This document shows positions 20,638 through 31,966 of a stretch of DNA of 64,000 nt, piece by piece (the stretch's first letter is position 1; each line of letters starts with the position of its first letter). The position numbers were made by a program, and so were the translations under genes. Source of the stretch: Botrytis cinerea B05.10 (Eukaryota > Ascomycota > Leotiomycetes > Helotiales > Sclerotiniaceae); assembly GCF_000143535.2 (NCBI RefSeq), contig NC_037315.1:434001-498000 (forward strand), given 5' to 3'. The notes under the pieces were generated by a model. It was not told the origin of the DNA. It saw only the letters and a list, made by a program, of their open reading frames with translations, and did no database searches.

Positions 20638-22821
20638 ATGCGAGTGGTTTCGCAGAAAGATTCTGCGCCGTTGACTGCCAAAAGTGGTAATCCAAATATG
20701 CCTTCCTACGATAAGACAAATCCCAATCGACCATTGGCACCCTCCAGTGCTTCGGCGAATCGAGGAAACAAACCCAAGACTCCATTAACTCCAAAAGTCT
20801 CGACGACAAGACCTGCTTCAAGACAATCTCGTTCGGAAAATACTACGCCGAATAATATAAAAGACGATTCCTCGACTCTCGGTCCTCCATTCCTAAATGG
20901 TAACAATACATCTGGAAGACCAACTACAAGAAAGACTCGCTTTGATAGTATAAGTCATTCACCATCTGGAACTCCCATACCGTCGGAAGGTCCTCGATTA
21001 TATGATCCTTCACAGCATGCGTCTGGCTTGGGGATTTCAGGCATGGAGAGGGATACAACGAAACGACCAACTGTAGCATTCAGTCCCTCGAATTCAGAGT
21101 TAAATTATTCACAATCATCGCAATCCTCTGCCGACTCCAAATTCTTCTTTGCTAGTGATGCGAAACCACATAGTCACAGTACGCAGCAAACAAAACCTCC
21201 GCCCACTAAAAAACCTGCCGCCTTCTTTCATGCCAATGGAGATAAAGTTCCCAAGAAACAACCACCGCGTTCTGGAGCTTCGACCGTAGGATCAACTATT
21301 GGAGAGGAAAGAGGTCACGCAAAGTTTTTTCATGCCAATGGTACTCCGGAATTAGGACTATCGCCTTCACCACAATTTGCGCCTCCTCGCCCGAGTTCGG
21401 TTCTCTCAACTCATTCTCGAGTCACTTCACCACGATTAGCAAATCCTACGACATCCCCTTCACAACGGCCCACGTCACCACAAAAATTAAATACTCAATA
21501 TGCCTCAATATCAACAGCCAGATCTCCAACCCCGCTGGCTTCTCCTGTTTTACCTCGACCAAAAGCTGTGGTTCGTGGACAATCGGCGAATAACATCACA
21601 CAGTCAAGAAGAACAAGTGCAGATGGGGGGTTTGGACATCAACGAAATACAAGCACAGGATCGTCTATGGAAAGATTGGTATTGACAAGGAAGGTTTCAT
21701 CAGGAGGTCATTCTACGGATATACCAAACCCAATAACAATCACAGAACCATCAAGTCCAGCCTCGATGTCAAATACAGATGAGATACCTGAAGGGGAGGA
21801 GGAGGAGGAGGAGGAAGGGGAAAGTGAAGATGAGGACGAGGAGGATGGCGACGATGATGGGGAATCGCTTTCCTCTGAAGACGAAGTGATAGAAGAAGTC
21901 CTCAAAGCCGGAGGTTCGATAGAGCGTATGAACGAATTAGCAGCCATCGCACGAAACGAAAGAAAGGTTTTAGATCTGGAAATTACAAACTCATCGCTTG
22001 CAGCTATAAATCGAACTCTAGAACGAGAAATGAGGAGGCAGACTGCGGAATTACGAAGATATAAACGACTTAGTCGTTCTGGTCGATTATCCATGGCCAC
22101 GGGAGCTTCATCACGTGCAACAAGTGGGACTTTAGCTGTTGTGGATGAGAGGGAGGGCAATAGTTTATCAGATATTAGTCAAGGGAACTCTGATTTAGAT
22201 GATGAAGAAGATGAAGAAGAAGACGATGAAGATCCATCTTCTGAAGAAGATCTCATTGATGCCGGAACGTTAAGTCCTGGCGCGGTAGCAGAACATGATC
22301 TCAAACATCGAAAGAAGGACGAGAAAAGATTACGACTCGATTTATCAAAACATCAACAACTGCTAATCGACAGTCAAAACATGAATCAAAGTCTCAAAAA
22401 ATGTTTAGGCTGGACCGAAGAACTCATCAACGAAGGGAAAAGAGCATTAGAATATAAAGTTAAAACCAGCGATATAGAACCTCTCGCACCTCGCGTCTTA
22501 GCACCAGATGAACTCGACGATAATGACGTTGAAATGGATAATGAGGGTATGTCAGCAATTGGTGCGAGTCTTTTGAGAGAAGCCAGGAAAGCAGCAGCGG
22601 AACAAAAGGAGAAGGCGAATAATCTTGCGGTACCCACGGAAACAGATGAACAATTGGAGGATTTAACTCAGGATATTCAATTTGCGCTTTTTGCGTCAGG
22701 GGGATCAAGTGAAATTCCAGTGGAAGAGAAGAGTGAGGAAAGACCGGAATCGATACCACTTGCTCCACCTACTAGTCCATGGGTTTCGACTTTTACATCG
22801 AGGTTGCAAACTCGTTCGTAG
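20638..22821 (+). CDS. disordered Ser/Pro-rich protein with coiled coil and acidic tracts
   Basis: Single exon, 727 aa; Met1 at 20638 or Met at 20698. The N-terminal half is basic, Ser/Thr/Pro-rich and disordered. It contains three copies of an aromatic short motif: KFFFASDA, AFFHANGD and KFFHANGT (about residues 168-230). Then come an acidic Glu/Asp run (EEEEEEEGESEDEDEEDGDD, ~residues 384-404) and a coiled coil (IERMNELAAIARNERKVLDL and LAAINRTLEREMRRQTAELR). A second acidic tract and a second helical region (HRKKDEKRLRLDLSKHQQLL) follow. No catalytic motif. The build suggests a scaffold or trafficking/cytoskeletal adaptor; I do not recognise a named family. Confidence 0.75.
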   Translation: MRVVSQKDSAPLTAKSGNPNMPSYDKTNPNRPLAPSSASANRGNKPKTPLTPKVSTTRPASRQSRSENTTPNNIKDDSSTLGPPFLNGNNTSGRPTTRKTRFDSISHSPSGTPIPSEGPRLYDPSQHASGLGISGMERDTTKRPTVAFSPSNSELNYSQSSQSSADSKFFFASDAKPHSHSTQQTKPPPTKKPAAFFHANGDKVPKKQPPRSGASTVGSTIGEERGHAKFFHANGTPELGLSPSPQFAPPRPSSVLSTHSRVTSPRLANPTTSPSQRPTSPQKLNTQYASISTARSPTPLASPVLPRPKAVVRGQSANNITQSRRTSADGGFGHQRNTSTGSSMERLVLTRKVSSGGHSTDIPNPITITEPSSPASMSNTDEIPEGEEEEEEEGESEDEDEEDGDDDGESLSSEDEVIEEVLKAGGSIERMNELAAIARNERKVLDLEITNSSLAAINRTLEREMRRQTAELRRYKRLSRSGRLSMATGASSRATSGTLAVVDEREGNSLSDISQGNSDLDDEEDEEEDDEDPSSEEDLIDAGTLSPGAVAEHDLKHRKKDEKRLRLDLSKHQQLLIDSQNMNQSLKKCLGWTEELINEGKRALEYKVKTSDIEPLAPRVLAPDELDDNDVEMDNEGMSAIGASLLREARKAAAEQKEKANNLAVPTETDEQLEDLTQDIQFALFASGGSSEIPVEEKSEERPESIPLAPPTSPWVSTFTSRLQTRS

Positions 22822-24407
22822 GAGGGAGGGGATAGAGAAAGGGGAAAAAAGGGAAAGGGACGGGAAAAGAAGAGGATATCTTGTACGAATGAAAGGAGGA
22901 AAGACAGACGTGCATAGCATAGCATATCGCCACTCATAAATTTGCAATCCGTAATGCTTTCTTTATTTTTCTGCTTTTTCTCCACAGTCATGGTCTGGAC
23001 TTGGACGCGGGACGGCTCATACGGAATGGATATTTGTTTTCAAGGGGTTTGGCGTTCTTTCTCTTACTGGTATATACACATGGATCCCTGGATTGGCATT
23101 GCGAAGGGCGCATATTTTTGCCATTCTATCTTATGGATGAGGTTCAGGATGGGATGCGGGTTGGGATGGGCTTGCATTGGATTTATTTGGATTGCTTTTA
23201 AATTGGATTGGGAAGGGTTGAGGGCTGAGGGTCGAAAGGGGAAAGGGGAAAGGAAGGAAAGAAATTCTATTTTATTTGGTTTTATGTTTTGTGTGTGTGT
23301 CTGTCTTTTTTTTTTTTTTAACTTGTTTGACTATGTTGTGGATTGACTGGGTGATTTTTATATTGATTTGATCGATTTGATCGTGGTGATTTAATTTCTT
23401 GATTTAATTGATTGCTTCGCGTTTATACACACATCACATATATGTATATATGCATATATGCATGTATGAGATGTGTAGATAGACATATGAAGGATTCACA
23501 TGATGTTATGTAGATATCATGAATGGTATACAGTACCTCGGTTAAATGGGTGGATGGATGGATGGATGGATGGGTGGATTATGGATGGATTGATGGAGAG
23601 GTAGAGGAAGATAGAAAGGAAAAGGTAAATAAATAGAGATGGAGAGGAATAGGAATAGGAAAAGGTAGATGATTATTTAGACAGGGAGAGAGAGAGAGAG
23701 AGATGGAGGAGTAAAGATAGAGTATATAATTATAATCTTATATTCATACATATATATATATACACGCACACGCGAGGAAATCGAATTGAATTATTTTGAA
23801 TTGAATTATCCTATCCTATCCTATCCTATCCTGCTATTCAGTCCCATCCCATCCCATCCCATCCTACCATCCCATTCCATTCCATCCCCATCCGAATAAT
23901 AGAAATAAGAATAAACGAATCCCAAGCATAAGTGGCGAGATAGATAAATACCTAGTTAAGTCGTCCTTGCAAAAAGAGACAATATGAGATGAGATGAGAG
24001 AGAATACCAACCAACAATTTTTACATACATAAAGATAATAATAAAATACACAACCTTACTTCACTGCGGACAATATTACAACATTATGATATTAATCTCA
24101 GCAGTCTCTTCCTTGTCCCTTCTCTTCCGACTATTTTGTTCGTCTTTCTTTATCTTTATCAGATGCATGGTTGGCTGATTGATCGATCGAATATTTGCAA
24201 ATTCCTCCGTTTTCGTCCCAAGCCGTAGGTTTCCATTTCAATTTCATGATCCGATATCGAGTTCCTGCAGGCCTGATATATCGATGACATCTTGACTCTG
24301 GACTGATATTCTCGAATCGAAAGTCATCGGGATGCGGTTTATCTGCAATTTATTAATTCGCCATCCAGAGTTTCCCATCCCTTCCCTTCCCATCACAATT
24401 TAACCCC
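22822..24407. other. convergent intergenic region rich in microsatellites
   Basis: Between two convergent genes. Simple repeats include GGAT (23548-23577), AG (23685-23702), CCTAT (23810-23831) and CCCAT (23843-23863), plus TA-rich runs. No gene. Confidence 0.7.
23548..23863. repeat. cluster of unrelated microsatellites
   Basis: Tracts of (GGAT)n, (AG)n, (TA)n, (CCTAT)n and (CCCAT)n occur within 320 bp. Confidence 0.85.
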
Positions 24408-26134
24408 CTAACCATACTTCTTCTCGAGCTTCTTCAACATTCCCGTGACGCTCTTCTCCAATCTACCAGCATTATCTTCCAATCGGCCTCTTGGTCCTTT
24501 TTCCTTTCCATCTTTCTTTTCATCGCTCTTTTTCCCCTTTCCGCTTCCCTTCCTTTTCATCTTTACTTCGATTTCTGTAGGTCTGTAGACTTGTTGATGG
24601 ATGCTGTAATCATTGGCTGACATTAATGGTTGGCCGGAACTGGTTTGTGCGCCTGTATATGTGTAGTTTGAGAAGCCTCCTGGAGGGGAGAGAGGTTGGA
24701 GACCGGGGGCTGGAGAGGAGATAGGTGGGTTTTGGTGCTGGGGGGCGAAACCGGGAGAGAAGAGGCCGGGGGTGGGTAGGTTATGGGCTGCGTAGGAGGG
24801 ATTAGAGGGAAAGGTCGCGTATTGAGTTGTGGGTTGGTTGGGGGAGACAGGGGGGGAGGAGTAGGCGGGAGGAGAGGGGCCAGTGGGAGTTGGGAGGGGA
24901 GGGGTGCTGTCAGTTGGGGGTGGTGCGAATGTGTTTGGCGAATTTGCGGTGGGTGGGGGTGCAAATGAAGGGGTTTGGGCTGCGAACTGTTGAGAAAATT
25001 GAGAGCGAAGTCCAGATGTAGATGAAACAGAGCTGGGGAAATAGTTCGAGTTTGGAGGGGTATTGGTATGTTGTGGTGGGGTTGCTCCAGAAAAGCTTCC
25101 TTGTCCGTGCGCCGGCTGTTGAGGTGGAGACATCATTGGGAAAGTTTGCTGTCTTTGGAATTGTGGTGGTGAAGCAGGTGTCGAAAAGCTTGGATGTTGC
25201 TGAAATTGTGATGGCTGAGAGAATTGTCCTTGATCAGAAGTTGCAGCGTGGACAAGTGGATTTCCCGCCCCATCTTCTGGCGGGGGTGTCTTTTCTCGAT
25301 GTTGAATAGCTTCGGGAGCAGCTGGTGCAGCTGGGTTATATGCCATCGGCGCAAAAGTAGCAGGAGCTTGTGATGGTTGGCTGGGGGGATTTGGCGGCCC
25401 AGGAAATGAAACATTAATAGCAGCTGGAGGAGAACTTCGAGATGTCTTGGTTCTACCATGATGATATGAAGGGTCCAAGATAGCTACGTTTTCCAATTGC
25501 TGAACTACTGGACTCATATCGTCTGCGTGAGATGGTGGTGGTGCTGGCTCATCTTCAATCATAATTTGATGTTGAGGTAGAACTCTCCGCACCCCATTCA
25601 CAAAACTAAGTGCATCTTCTTTATTCCAGAAGTACAGATCAATAGTGTGAAGTCTGTACATGTACTTAGTCTCGTTTCGAGGATCAAAAGTTGGTAAATG
25701 CCATTCTTGGGCACCAATTGGACTATTTCTTTGCTGTCCGTTTGGCCCATCTATAGTCAAAGTGACTAATGTGGTGTGCTTGTAGGAATATTTGACATGA
25801 GCAGAATCAAGATCTGGTAATTGTGATATCAGTAAATGTGACTTTCGCTGTTTGCTCGCATGTGTCTGACTTACGACCAGTGAAAGCATCTTGATCCGGA
25901 GTACCGGCATTATTAGCTATTTCCAGTCGAGCTCTTCTCTGTCCTGCATTCTCGAAAAGATAGACGTATGAGCCTTTATCAAATCGGTGATGAGGAGGTT
26001 TGACCGTTGGTGGACCATAGTAATAATGTATATCTGCGAACCTATCGAGGATTGGATCAACAACTTATCTATGGACATTCAAGAGCTTTTGCTTACAGAG
26101 TAGCTGCGAGATCTTCTCCTGGTCTGACTGCCAT
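24408..26134 (-). CDS. conserved Pro/Gln-rich protein, unknown function
   Basis: Three exons on the minus strand: 26097-26134, 25875-26041 and 24408-25813, giving 536 aa. The start MAVRPGEDLAATLFADIHYY and the continuous fold through VYLFENAGQRRARLEIANNA, YKHTTLVTLTIDG and YRLHTIDLYFWNKEDALSFV form a globular N-terminal domain (~1-175). Its beta-rich look would suit a PH-like or similar fold. The rest (~180-480) is Pro/Gln/Ser-rich. The tail is strongly basic (EVKMKRKGSGKGKKSDEKK) followed by a short helix. This layout suggests a nuclear or cortical scaffold, but I cannot name the family. It shares a 618-bp divergent promoter with uS8m. Confidence 0.75.
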
Positions 26135-26752
26135 TCTATCGACCTGCGATTATTGATAGCTGAAGAGATACTAATAATAAGAAGTGAAGTCAAACGCTTT
26201 CTTGCGCGACGAAAGAACAATAGAGAAGAGAAAGAGAAATACAATTATACTTAGCAGAAGAGAAAGAAAAGAAGAGAAGAGAAGAGAGAAACAGGAAGAG
26301 ACTAGACTTATTATTATCACAATAATTCATACCTACCGAGCTACCTGCGGCATGGGGGTTGAGTGCCATGTCGGCGGCAAGCTGCATGAAGTGAGAACCA
26401 ATGAGGGGTGGAATTGAGGTGATGAAAAGTTCATGCCTGAAAACCTTATCGCGATTAGATAAGGCAAAAATAAATTATTTTGGTTTTTGGCTTCATTAGA
26501 AAGTAGAACGAGACGAATATCTTCCAAAAGGTGTTATATGGGATTATTTCGAAGGCGCAATTACTGAATCTGCAAAGGTAAGTCCTGCGAAAATCTGAAC
26601 GTAGCAATCCAATGACATTGGCACGAAAACTGGCTAACATGCATCTCAGCATCTCATCTACTCTCCACTTTGAAGAATATATCCCCGATAAATCGCACCA
26701 ATTGTGCCCGCGCGGGCTTGCGAATTCGTCTTAGAGACTCCCAATCTTCATC
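26135..26752. promoter_or_regulatory. divergent promoter, with purine-rich tract
   Basis: Region between the Pro/Gln-rich gene (-) and mitochondrial uS8m (+). A GA-rich tract at about 26219-26305 is the main feature. No other gene. Confidence 0.5.
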
Positions 26753-27241
26753 ATGTCTCTCGTCACTCTCTCTCACGTATCATCACATCTTCAAAATGCC
26801 TCTAAAGCTCGACTTGGGCTCACTTCGGTTCCTTCCTCGAACATGATCCTCACTCTCATGCTCAGTCTCCAATCCTCTGGGTTCCTTTCTTCTGTCACCC
26901 GTGGTGGCCTCACTCCTCCTCCCATGGATGAATTATCCACATATGTACCAGAACCTGTTACGCAGCGAAACATCTCATCAAGGAGGTTGTGGTTGGGAAT
27001 GAAGTACTGGAATAATGAGCCGGTGTTGAGTGAAATGTCAATGATCAGTAAGCCTACAAAGAGAATTTGGATGGATGTCGAGGGACTTTCGAAAATTGTA
27101 AGGGGAAAGGACGCAAACTTTGTGCGGGGTTTGAGAAAACCGGGAGAGTGTATCTATATCACCACATCGAGTGGAATCATGGAAGCAAGAGAATGCGTAG
27201 AGAGGAAGGTGGGTGGTATGCTTTTATGCAGAGTCGTATAG
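26753..27241 (+). CDS. mitochondrial ribosomal protein uS8m
   Basis: Single exon, 162 aa, near the length of yeast mitochondrial S8 (about 155 aa). It starts MSLVTLSHVSSHLQNASKAR, equivalent to the bacterial 'DxLTRIRNA' opening. It ends with the S8 core: KRIWMDVEGLSKIVRG, RKPGECIYITTSSGIMEARE and a C-terminal GGMLLCRVV matching the canonical 'GGxxLCxV' ending. Nuclear-encoded, 16S-type rRNA-binding protein of the mitochondrial small subunit. Confidence 0.9.
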   Translation: MSLVTLSHVSSHLQNASKARLGLTSVPSSNMILTLMLSLQSSGFLSSVTRGGLTPPPMDELSTYVPEPVTQRNISSRRLWLGMKYWNNEPVLSEMSMISKPTKRIWMDVEGLSKIVRGKDANFVRGLRKPGECIYITTSSGIMEARECVERKVGGMLLCRVV

Positions 27242-27597
27242 GTGATGATGGTCAGGAAAATGTGTAAAATTACAGGGCATGATCATTTGTGGGAGTTCAA
27301 CAAGTGTACAAAAAAAGATACTGGGTTTGCTCAAAGTGCTAGACCATTAACGGCTCGGGAGGTGAATTTCGATTCCATACTTCAAAAAAGGATAAATTAT
27401 TGCGTTGGCTTAAAAACATATGCTACTCTACAATCCCTCAATCAAAAAGATTATAACGCCTGAATAGCCATCGCCTTACTATTGTTAGAGCGGAGTCCAA
27501 CCCCTCATTCATCGCATTGAAATCCAGACGTGCCCAAGAAGTGTTAGAAAATGGCAGCTGAGTCCTCGTCTAACCCAGCAGGCTGTAGGCCGTTGCC
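27242..27597. other. convergent 3' spacer
   Basis: Spacer between uS8m (+) and the FluG-like gene (-). Only a short frame with no support. Confidence 0.5.
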
Positions 27598-30505
27598 TTA
27601 ATATCTCTCAATTATCCAATTTCTTCTCTGCTCCTCCTTCATGCTATTCATGAGCTCCAGCTCACCTCGTTTCATCGCAATATACGTGACTACCACAGCC
27701 TCACCAAGTATCTTATACATACCTTGATCGGTTTTGAGAGCGGCAAGTGCCTCCTCCAAATTACATGGCAACATATCTTCGATGTTGTAATCAGCTCTGT
27801 CTGCTTGGCTCAATTTAGCAGGGTTAATGCTGCAGTCAAGCCATGTCATCTTGTCTTCTGAAATAACGCCTTCTACACCTGCACCAATTATAGCTGCTAA
27901 AGCCAAGTAAACATTGGCAAGGCCATCCATACATCTTATCTCCCAGTGCGATCCGTTGATCTTGCGTAGAGCGGTTTCTCGATTTTCGGTTCCCCAAGCC
28001 ACCCATGTACTGCCGGCCCAACCACCAGCTGCGAGCATACGATCATAGCTGGCAGGATTACCATATGTGAACGCTGTAATTGCGCGAAGATGTTTCAGTA
28101 TCCCCGCATAGAAATGAGTATATATTTGTTCCTTCTGTCCTTCCGGAGTTGGTATGGATAGGTGAATGTGCGCTCCAGTGCCCAATTTGTTGGGGAGAGG
28201 TTTGGGGTGTAATGTTGCACGCCATCCATGAGTCTTTGCAACTGCGGCGACGATCTCTCGGGTCTGTAAAAGTATATCTGCAGCCTCAAGGGGTGCACAT
28301 GCAGGTAGGACAAACTCGAACTGGCCAGTTGCTGATTCTGGATGCCATTGTTCGAGATCAATACCAGCATCAGAAAGTTTCTCCATTATCTCATCCATAA
28401 CATTTATGACAGCAGGAGAAAGTGCATTACTAGACCCCCAACAATGTGAGTCCGCACCGGGAAGAGGAGCATAAGCGTGGGTATTGTCCTCGTTAAGTGT
28501 GCCTTTCATGAATATAACTTCAATTTCAAAGCCAACAAGAAATTCAAGACCGTGATTTTTCGCTTTGTTCACTACATTCCGAAGATTAGTTCGCGGGCAT
28601 ACATTAAGTGGCGAATTATCATAATTGCGAAGTTCTCCCTGTGCCGAAGCATATCCGTTATATGGACCAGCTCGTATAGAAGAGAAGACTGCGGTTAGAA
28701 GCCTAGACGAATCTCTGGGGGAACCCGAAGCAATCAGATGATCGTCTGGCGTGAGATTTAAACTACTATTAGTGATACCAATAGAAACACCAATCTTTTT
28801 ATCGCACAAAAGATTACGGACATGTTTCATTGGTAAAATCCGTAATCGAGTAATGGAGCAGTAGTCGACAAATTGTACACGCAGAAATTTGATTCCCGGG
28901 TGCTGTGCCATGAATGATTCAAATATCTCAAGGTCTGATGAATTTTCTGAAACATCTTCATGGCTGGTGCTCCTGAACCCGTTGCTCCCGTTGATTCCAT
29001 TGATCCCATTAGTTCCATTGGTTCCATTGATTTTATTAATGGTGCCGATGTTGTTTGTGTTGTAGACGTCGTTGGTACCGTTCACCCCATTGACCATACT
29101 AGTCCCATCTAATCCACTACCAACAGATTGATCAATAGCCTGTGTTTTTATCGACCTCAATTTCATCTGGAGGGCATAAAGCTCATTAGATGTGTTGAAG
29201 AATATATTTTCAACGACTTTGACTGCTTGTTGAATAGTTAATGCTTTCTTATTGACATATTCTACTAGTACCTGGAGACCGTCAGTATCATCGAATAATT
29301 GCCATGTTCCTAGTTGATGATGGAAAATCTTACTTTCTCAAAGGCCTGGCGAGATTGAATGCGTGCTAGTAAATACGTTTCTGGAAGATCATGCCCATCT
29401 GAGCTCCACACAATCTTCTCCGTGGGACAAAACTCCAGAAGGTCGCGAATAACACCTTCTTGGCCATCCTGGTTCATACAAGGAAACACACCAACATCAA
29501 CATACACATTTGAGTGTACGGTAGCTAAGTATCCTGCTTCCTTTGTCCATGGACGACCAGAATAAACTAAAACGATTGGGACATTTGAATACTTGCGAAT
29601 AAAGTCTTGTAGATGTGAAGGCGAAGAGCGAGTAAGAGGCGTTTCATCGTCGCCCAAAACAATGTGGAACTGAATTGGCTTCTTGTGGGAACTTTTGGAT
29701 TGTTGGATGAGTCCAGCAGTCAAGTGAACGATCCAGGAGTTCAAAATTTGGCAATCGAACCCTTTGAAGCGACCATGACCCTCGGCCTCTTGCTTCCAGA
29801 TACATTGCATCAAAGTCAATTTTACCATTTCGAGAGGACAGACCCAAGGGATATCAGGTCTTGTTCTATAACAGATGGCTGATATAAAGCCGACAACATC
29901 GATATCAGAAAGCGCGTCGTTTATACCCTTTTGAAGCTCCTCGACCACTGAGTCAAAGAATGTATCTTCAGAGATAGCGAGCAGATTGATGTTTCGATCC
30001 ACTATGTCTGATGCAAGATTTTCGATTCTTACTATCTTTCTGCACTTGTCTATGACAGCCAAGATTAGCTGAGTGTTGTACAAGCAGATACGTACCGTCA
30101 CGAGGTAACACAACATCTATACGAGAGCGGGGAAACATGAAGATACTTACTTTCTGTTAAGCCGTCATGCCAAAGAAAGTCGAACGCATTATTTTCCGTA
30201 CTTGAGCAATCATCAAGGATGATTGTCTCGATTCCTTTCAGACACTGCTTTGTCCACACATAGCCTGGCTTTTCGTTTTCTTTTGCAATGGCTATCGAAA
30301 TATCATTCCATGTTGGGGGACAATCGAGAATATCGGCAAGCTGATTTGTAGCTCGACTGTGTGCCGAAGTCGAATGAGCATCTCCATTGGCCTCAGTAGT
30401 AATGCCTAGTAGGGATTGTTTGGTCTTAGATGAAGGAATAAGGAGTGGGCGTCCCCGGCCATCAATGAATGGAGTGGTACGAATGGCACAAATAAGTCGC
30501 TCCAT
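27598..30505 (-). CDS. FluG-like amidohydrolase / glutamine synthetase fusion
   Basis: Three exons on the minus strand: 30151-30505, 29334-30049 and 27598-29271, giving 914 aa. Residues ~1-395 form an amidohydrolase-2 type domain, with PIQFHIVLGDDE, VPIVLVYSGRPW, NVYVDVGVFP and EKIVWSSDGHDLPETY as the metal-site strands. A low-complexity Asn/Gly/Thr linker (~416-456) follows. Residues ~460-914 are a type-I glutamine synthetase domain with LVGFEIEVIFMKG, GQFEFVLPACAPLEAAD, KLGTGAHIHLSI and NRETALRKINGSHWEIRCMD. Aspergillus FluG, with this same fusion, is needed for the extracellular signal that starts conidiation. Whether this gene is the FluG orthologue or a paralogue cannot be told here. It is head to head with the phytochrome gene. 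Confidence 0.88.
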
Positions 30506-31966
30506 TATCAACGAGAGAGTATTATAAATTAGTTGATGAGTATTGAATGACTTCAATTGTTTGTAAATGTCTGAGAGTTTATGAATAAGGAGGGGGGAAA
30601 TATATGAGTAAATTTTCCCCTCATTCCCCTCATGTTAATGAAGCCATGGCGTGTACTTCGGCGACGCCTTCGAAAGTCGGTCACCTATTTGGATGCGGGG
30701 AATAAGAAATTGTATGCTCCATTGCTAGACTTGCATGGCTGCAATGTAGAAACTTGCGAAAGGCGCATTATTGTATATGATTGTAGGTACTGATACGCAG
30801 CGAAAGTGCTCAGCTGGAGTGCAAAATGTGTTGGCATGTCTGACTGACACGAAGGCCGATCAAAATATGGGGATAGCTTCAATTTCAGAGAATTAGTAGG
30901 AGCAGATCACCTAGCACAACTCAAGCGACAAGAATCGATCAAGGTTGATTCCTTAGGCACTTATAATTGAATCATGCGCATGGCACGTGTCTGAGTAACT
31001 GTAGCCGTCCGAATTGGTCAAACCACTCGGACAGGCGAAACCTTTACTCGCTGAAATCATCCTCCTTACATGTTATCTAACCTTTTTTTCATCTCCCTGC
31101 CTTTTACCCTTCTTCTCACTCCCAACATTCGATTCGACGGATTCAAATGTCCTGTCCACAATGACACGGATAAATGGTTATTCAGCTCACGACAGGATGT
31201 GGAAACCCTTAGAAATCAGCAGCCTGCCAAGCAGGTGGCAGTCGTGTTGTCAATTCATAGTCTTGAACTTCCAATCATCTTTTCCTGGGAGACGAGCGTG
31301 CAATCAAAAGGAAATTCAGAGTTGTCAGAACTGCTGCGCTTAGAAGACGGTTTGGTACAGTGATGGATTCGATACACAAATGTGTTTCAGAATTTCTTTC
31401 CCGGATGTCATCAAGTTACATCCTGAAGATGATTGGTGTTTCTACAGTCTGCCCCAATGTGCAGACTGGCTTACCTGTCGATCATTCGCAAAACATGAGT
31501 GTCATCTTTGGTGACTGGACACGGCCCTCATTGTTCCCTCCGAAGAAGTTTGGCAATATGTCTTGATTCACTTGCACGCCGAAGTCGTCTCTATGGATCT
31601 TTCATTTCCATTCTTTTTCCGTCCTCTCGAGTTAATTCACACGAGAATGATTTATCCCTGTGAGAGCTGGGGATTGCTTCAACATTCGAGTCTTGGAAAC
31701 TCCTTTAATGTTCATTAGTATGGTCTCAAATATGTGATGCTGAAAATCAAAGAACGCCATTTTGTTCGGGAGCCAAGATGCTTCGTTCTTGTCTACCCCA
31801 ATCACGCATGTGCGACTATGGTATATATAAAGTGAGCATCATCACGATCATGACAAATCACATCTCATGGCCGCTTACTGAATACTTGAATGCTCTGGAA
31901 CGATACATATGTCTACGATAGTCTCAAAAGCATCTATTTTTGGGCCAGGTACTAGATTAGTTCGGC
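30506..31966. promoter_or_regulatory. shared upstream region of FluG-like and phytochrome genes
   Basis: A 1.46-kb divergent intergenic region. It holds an inverted repeat ATCAA-GG-TTGAT at 30938-30949 and a TATA-like TATATATAAAG at 31822-31832 facing the phytochrome gene. Two overlapping frames at 31014-31363, one with a hydrophobic leader (MLSNLFFISLPFTLLLTPNI), are possible but unsupported small proteins. Confidence 0.5.
31822..31832 (+). promoter_or_regulatory. TATA-like element, phytochrome gene
   Basis: TATATATAAAG about 135 bp upstream of the chosen phytochrome ATG (31967). Confidence 0.4.
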
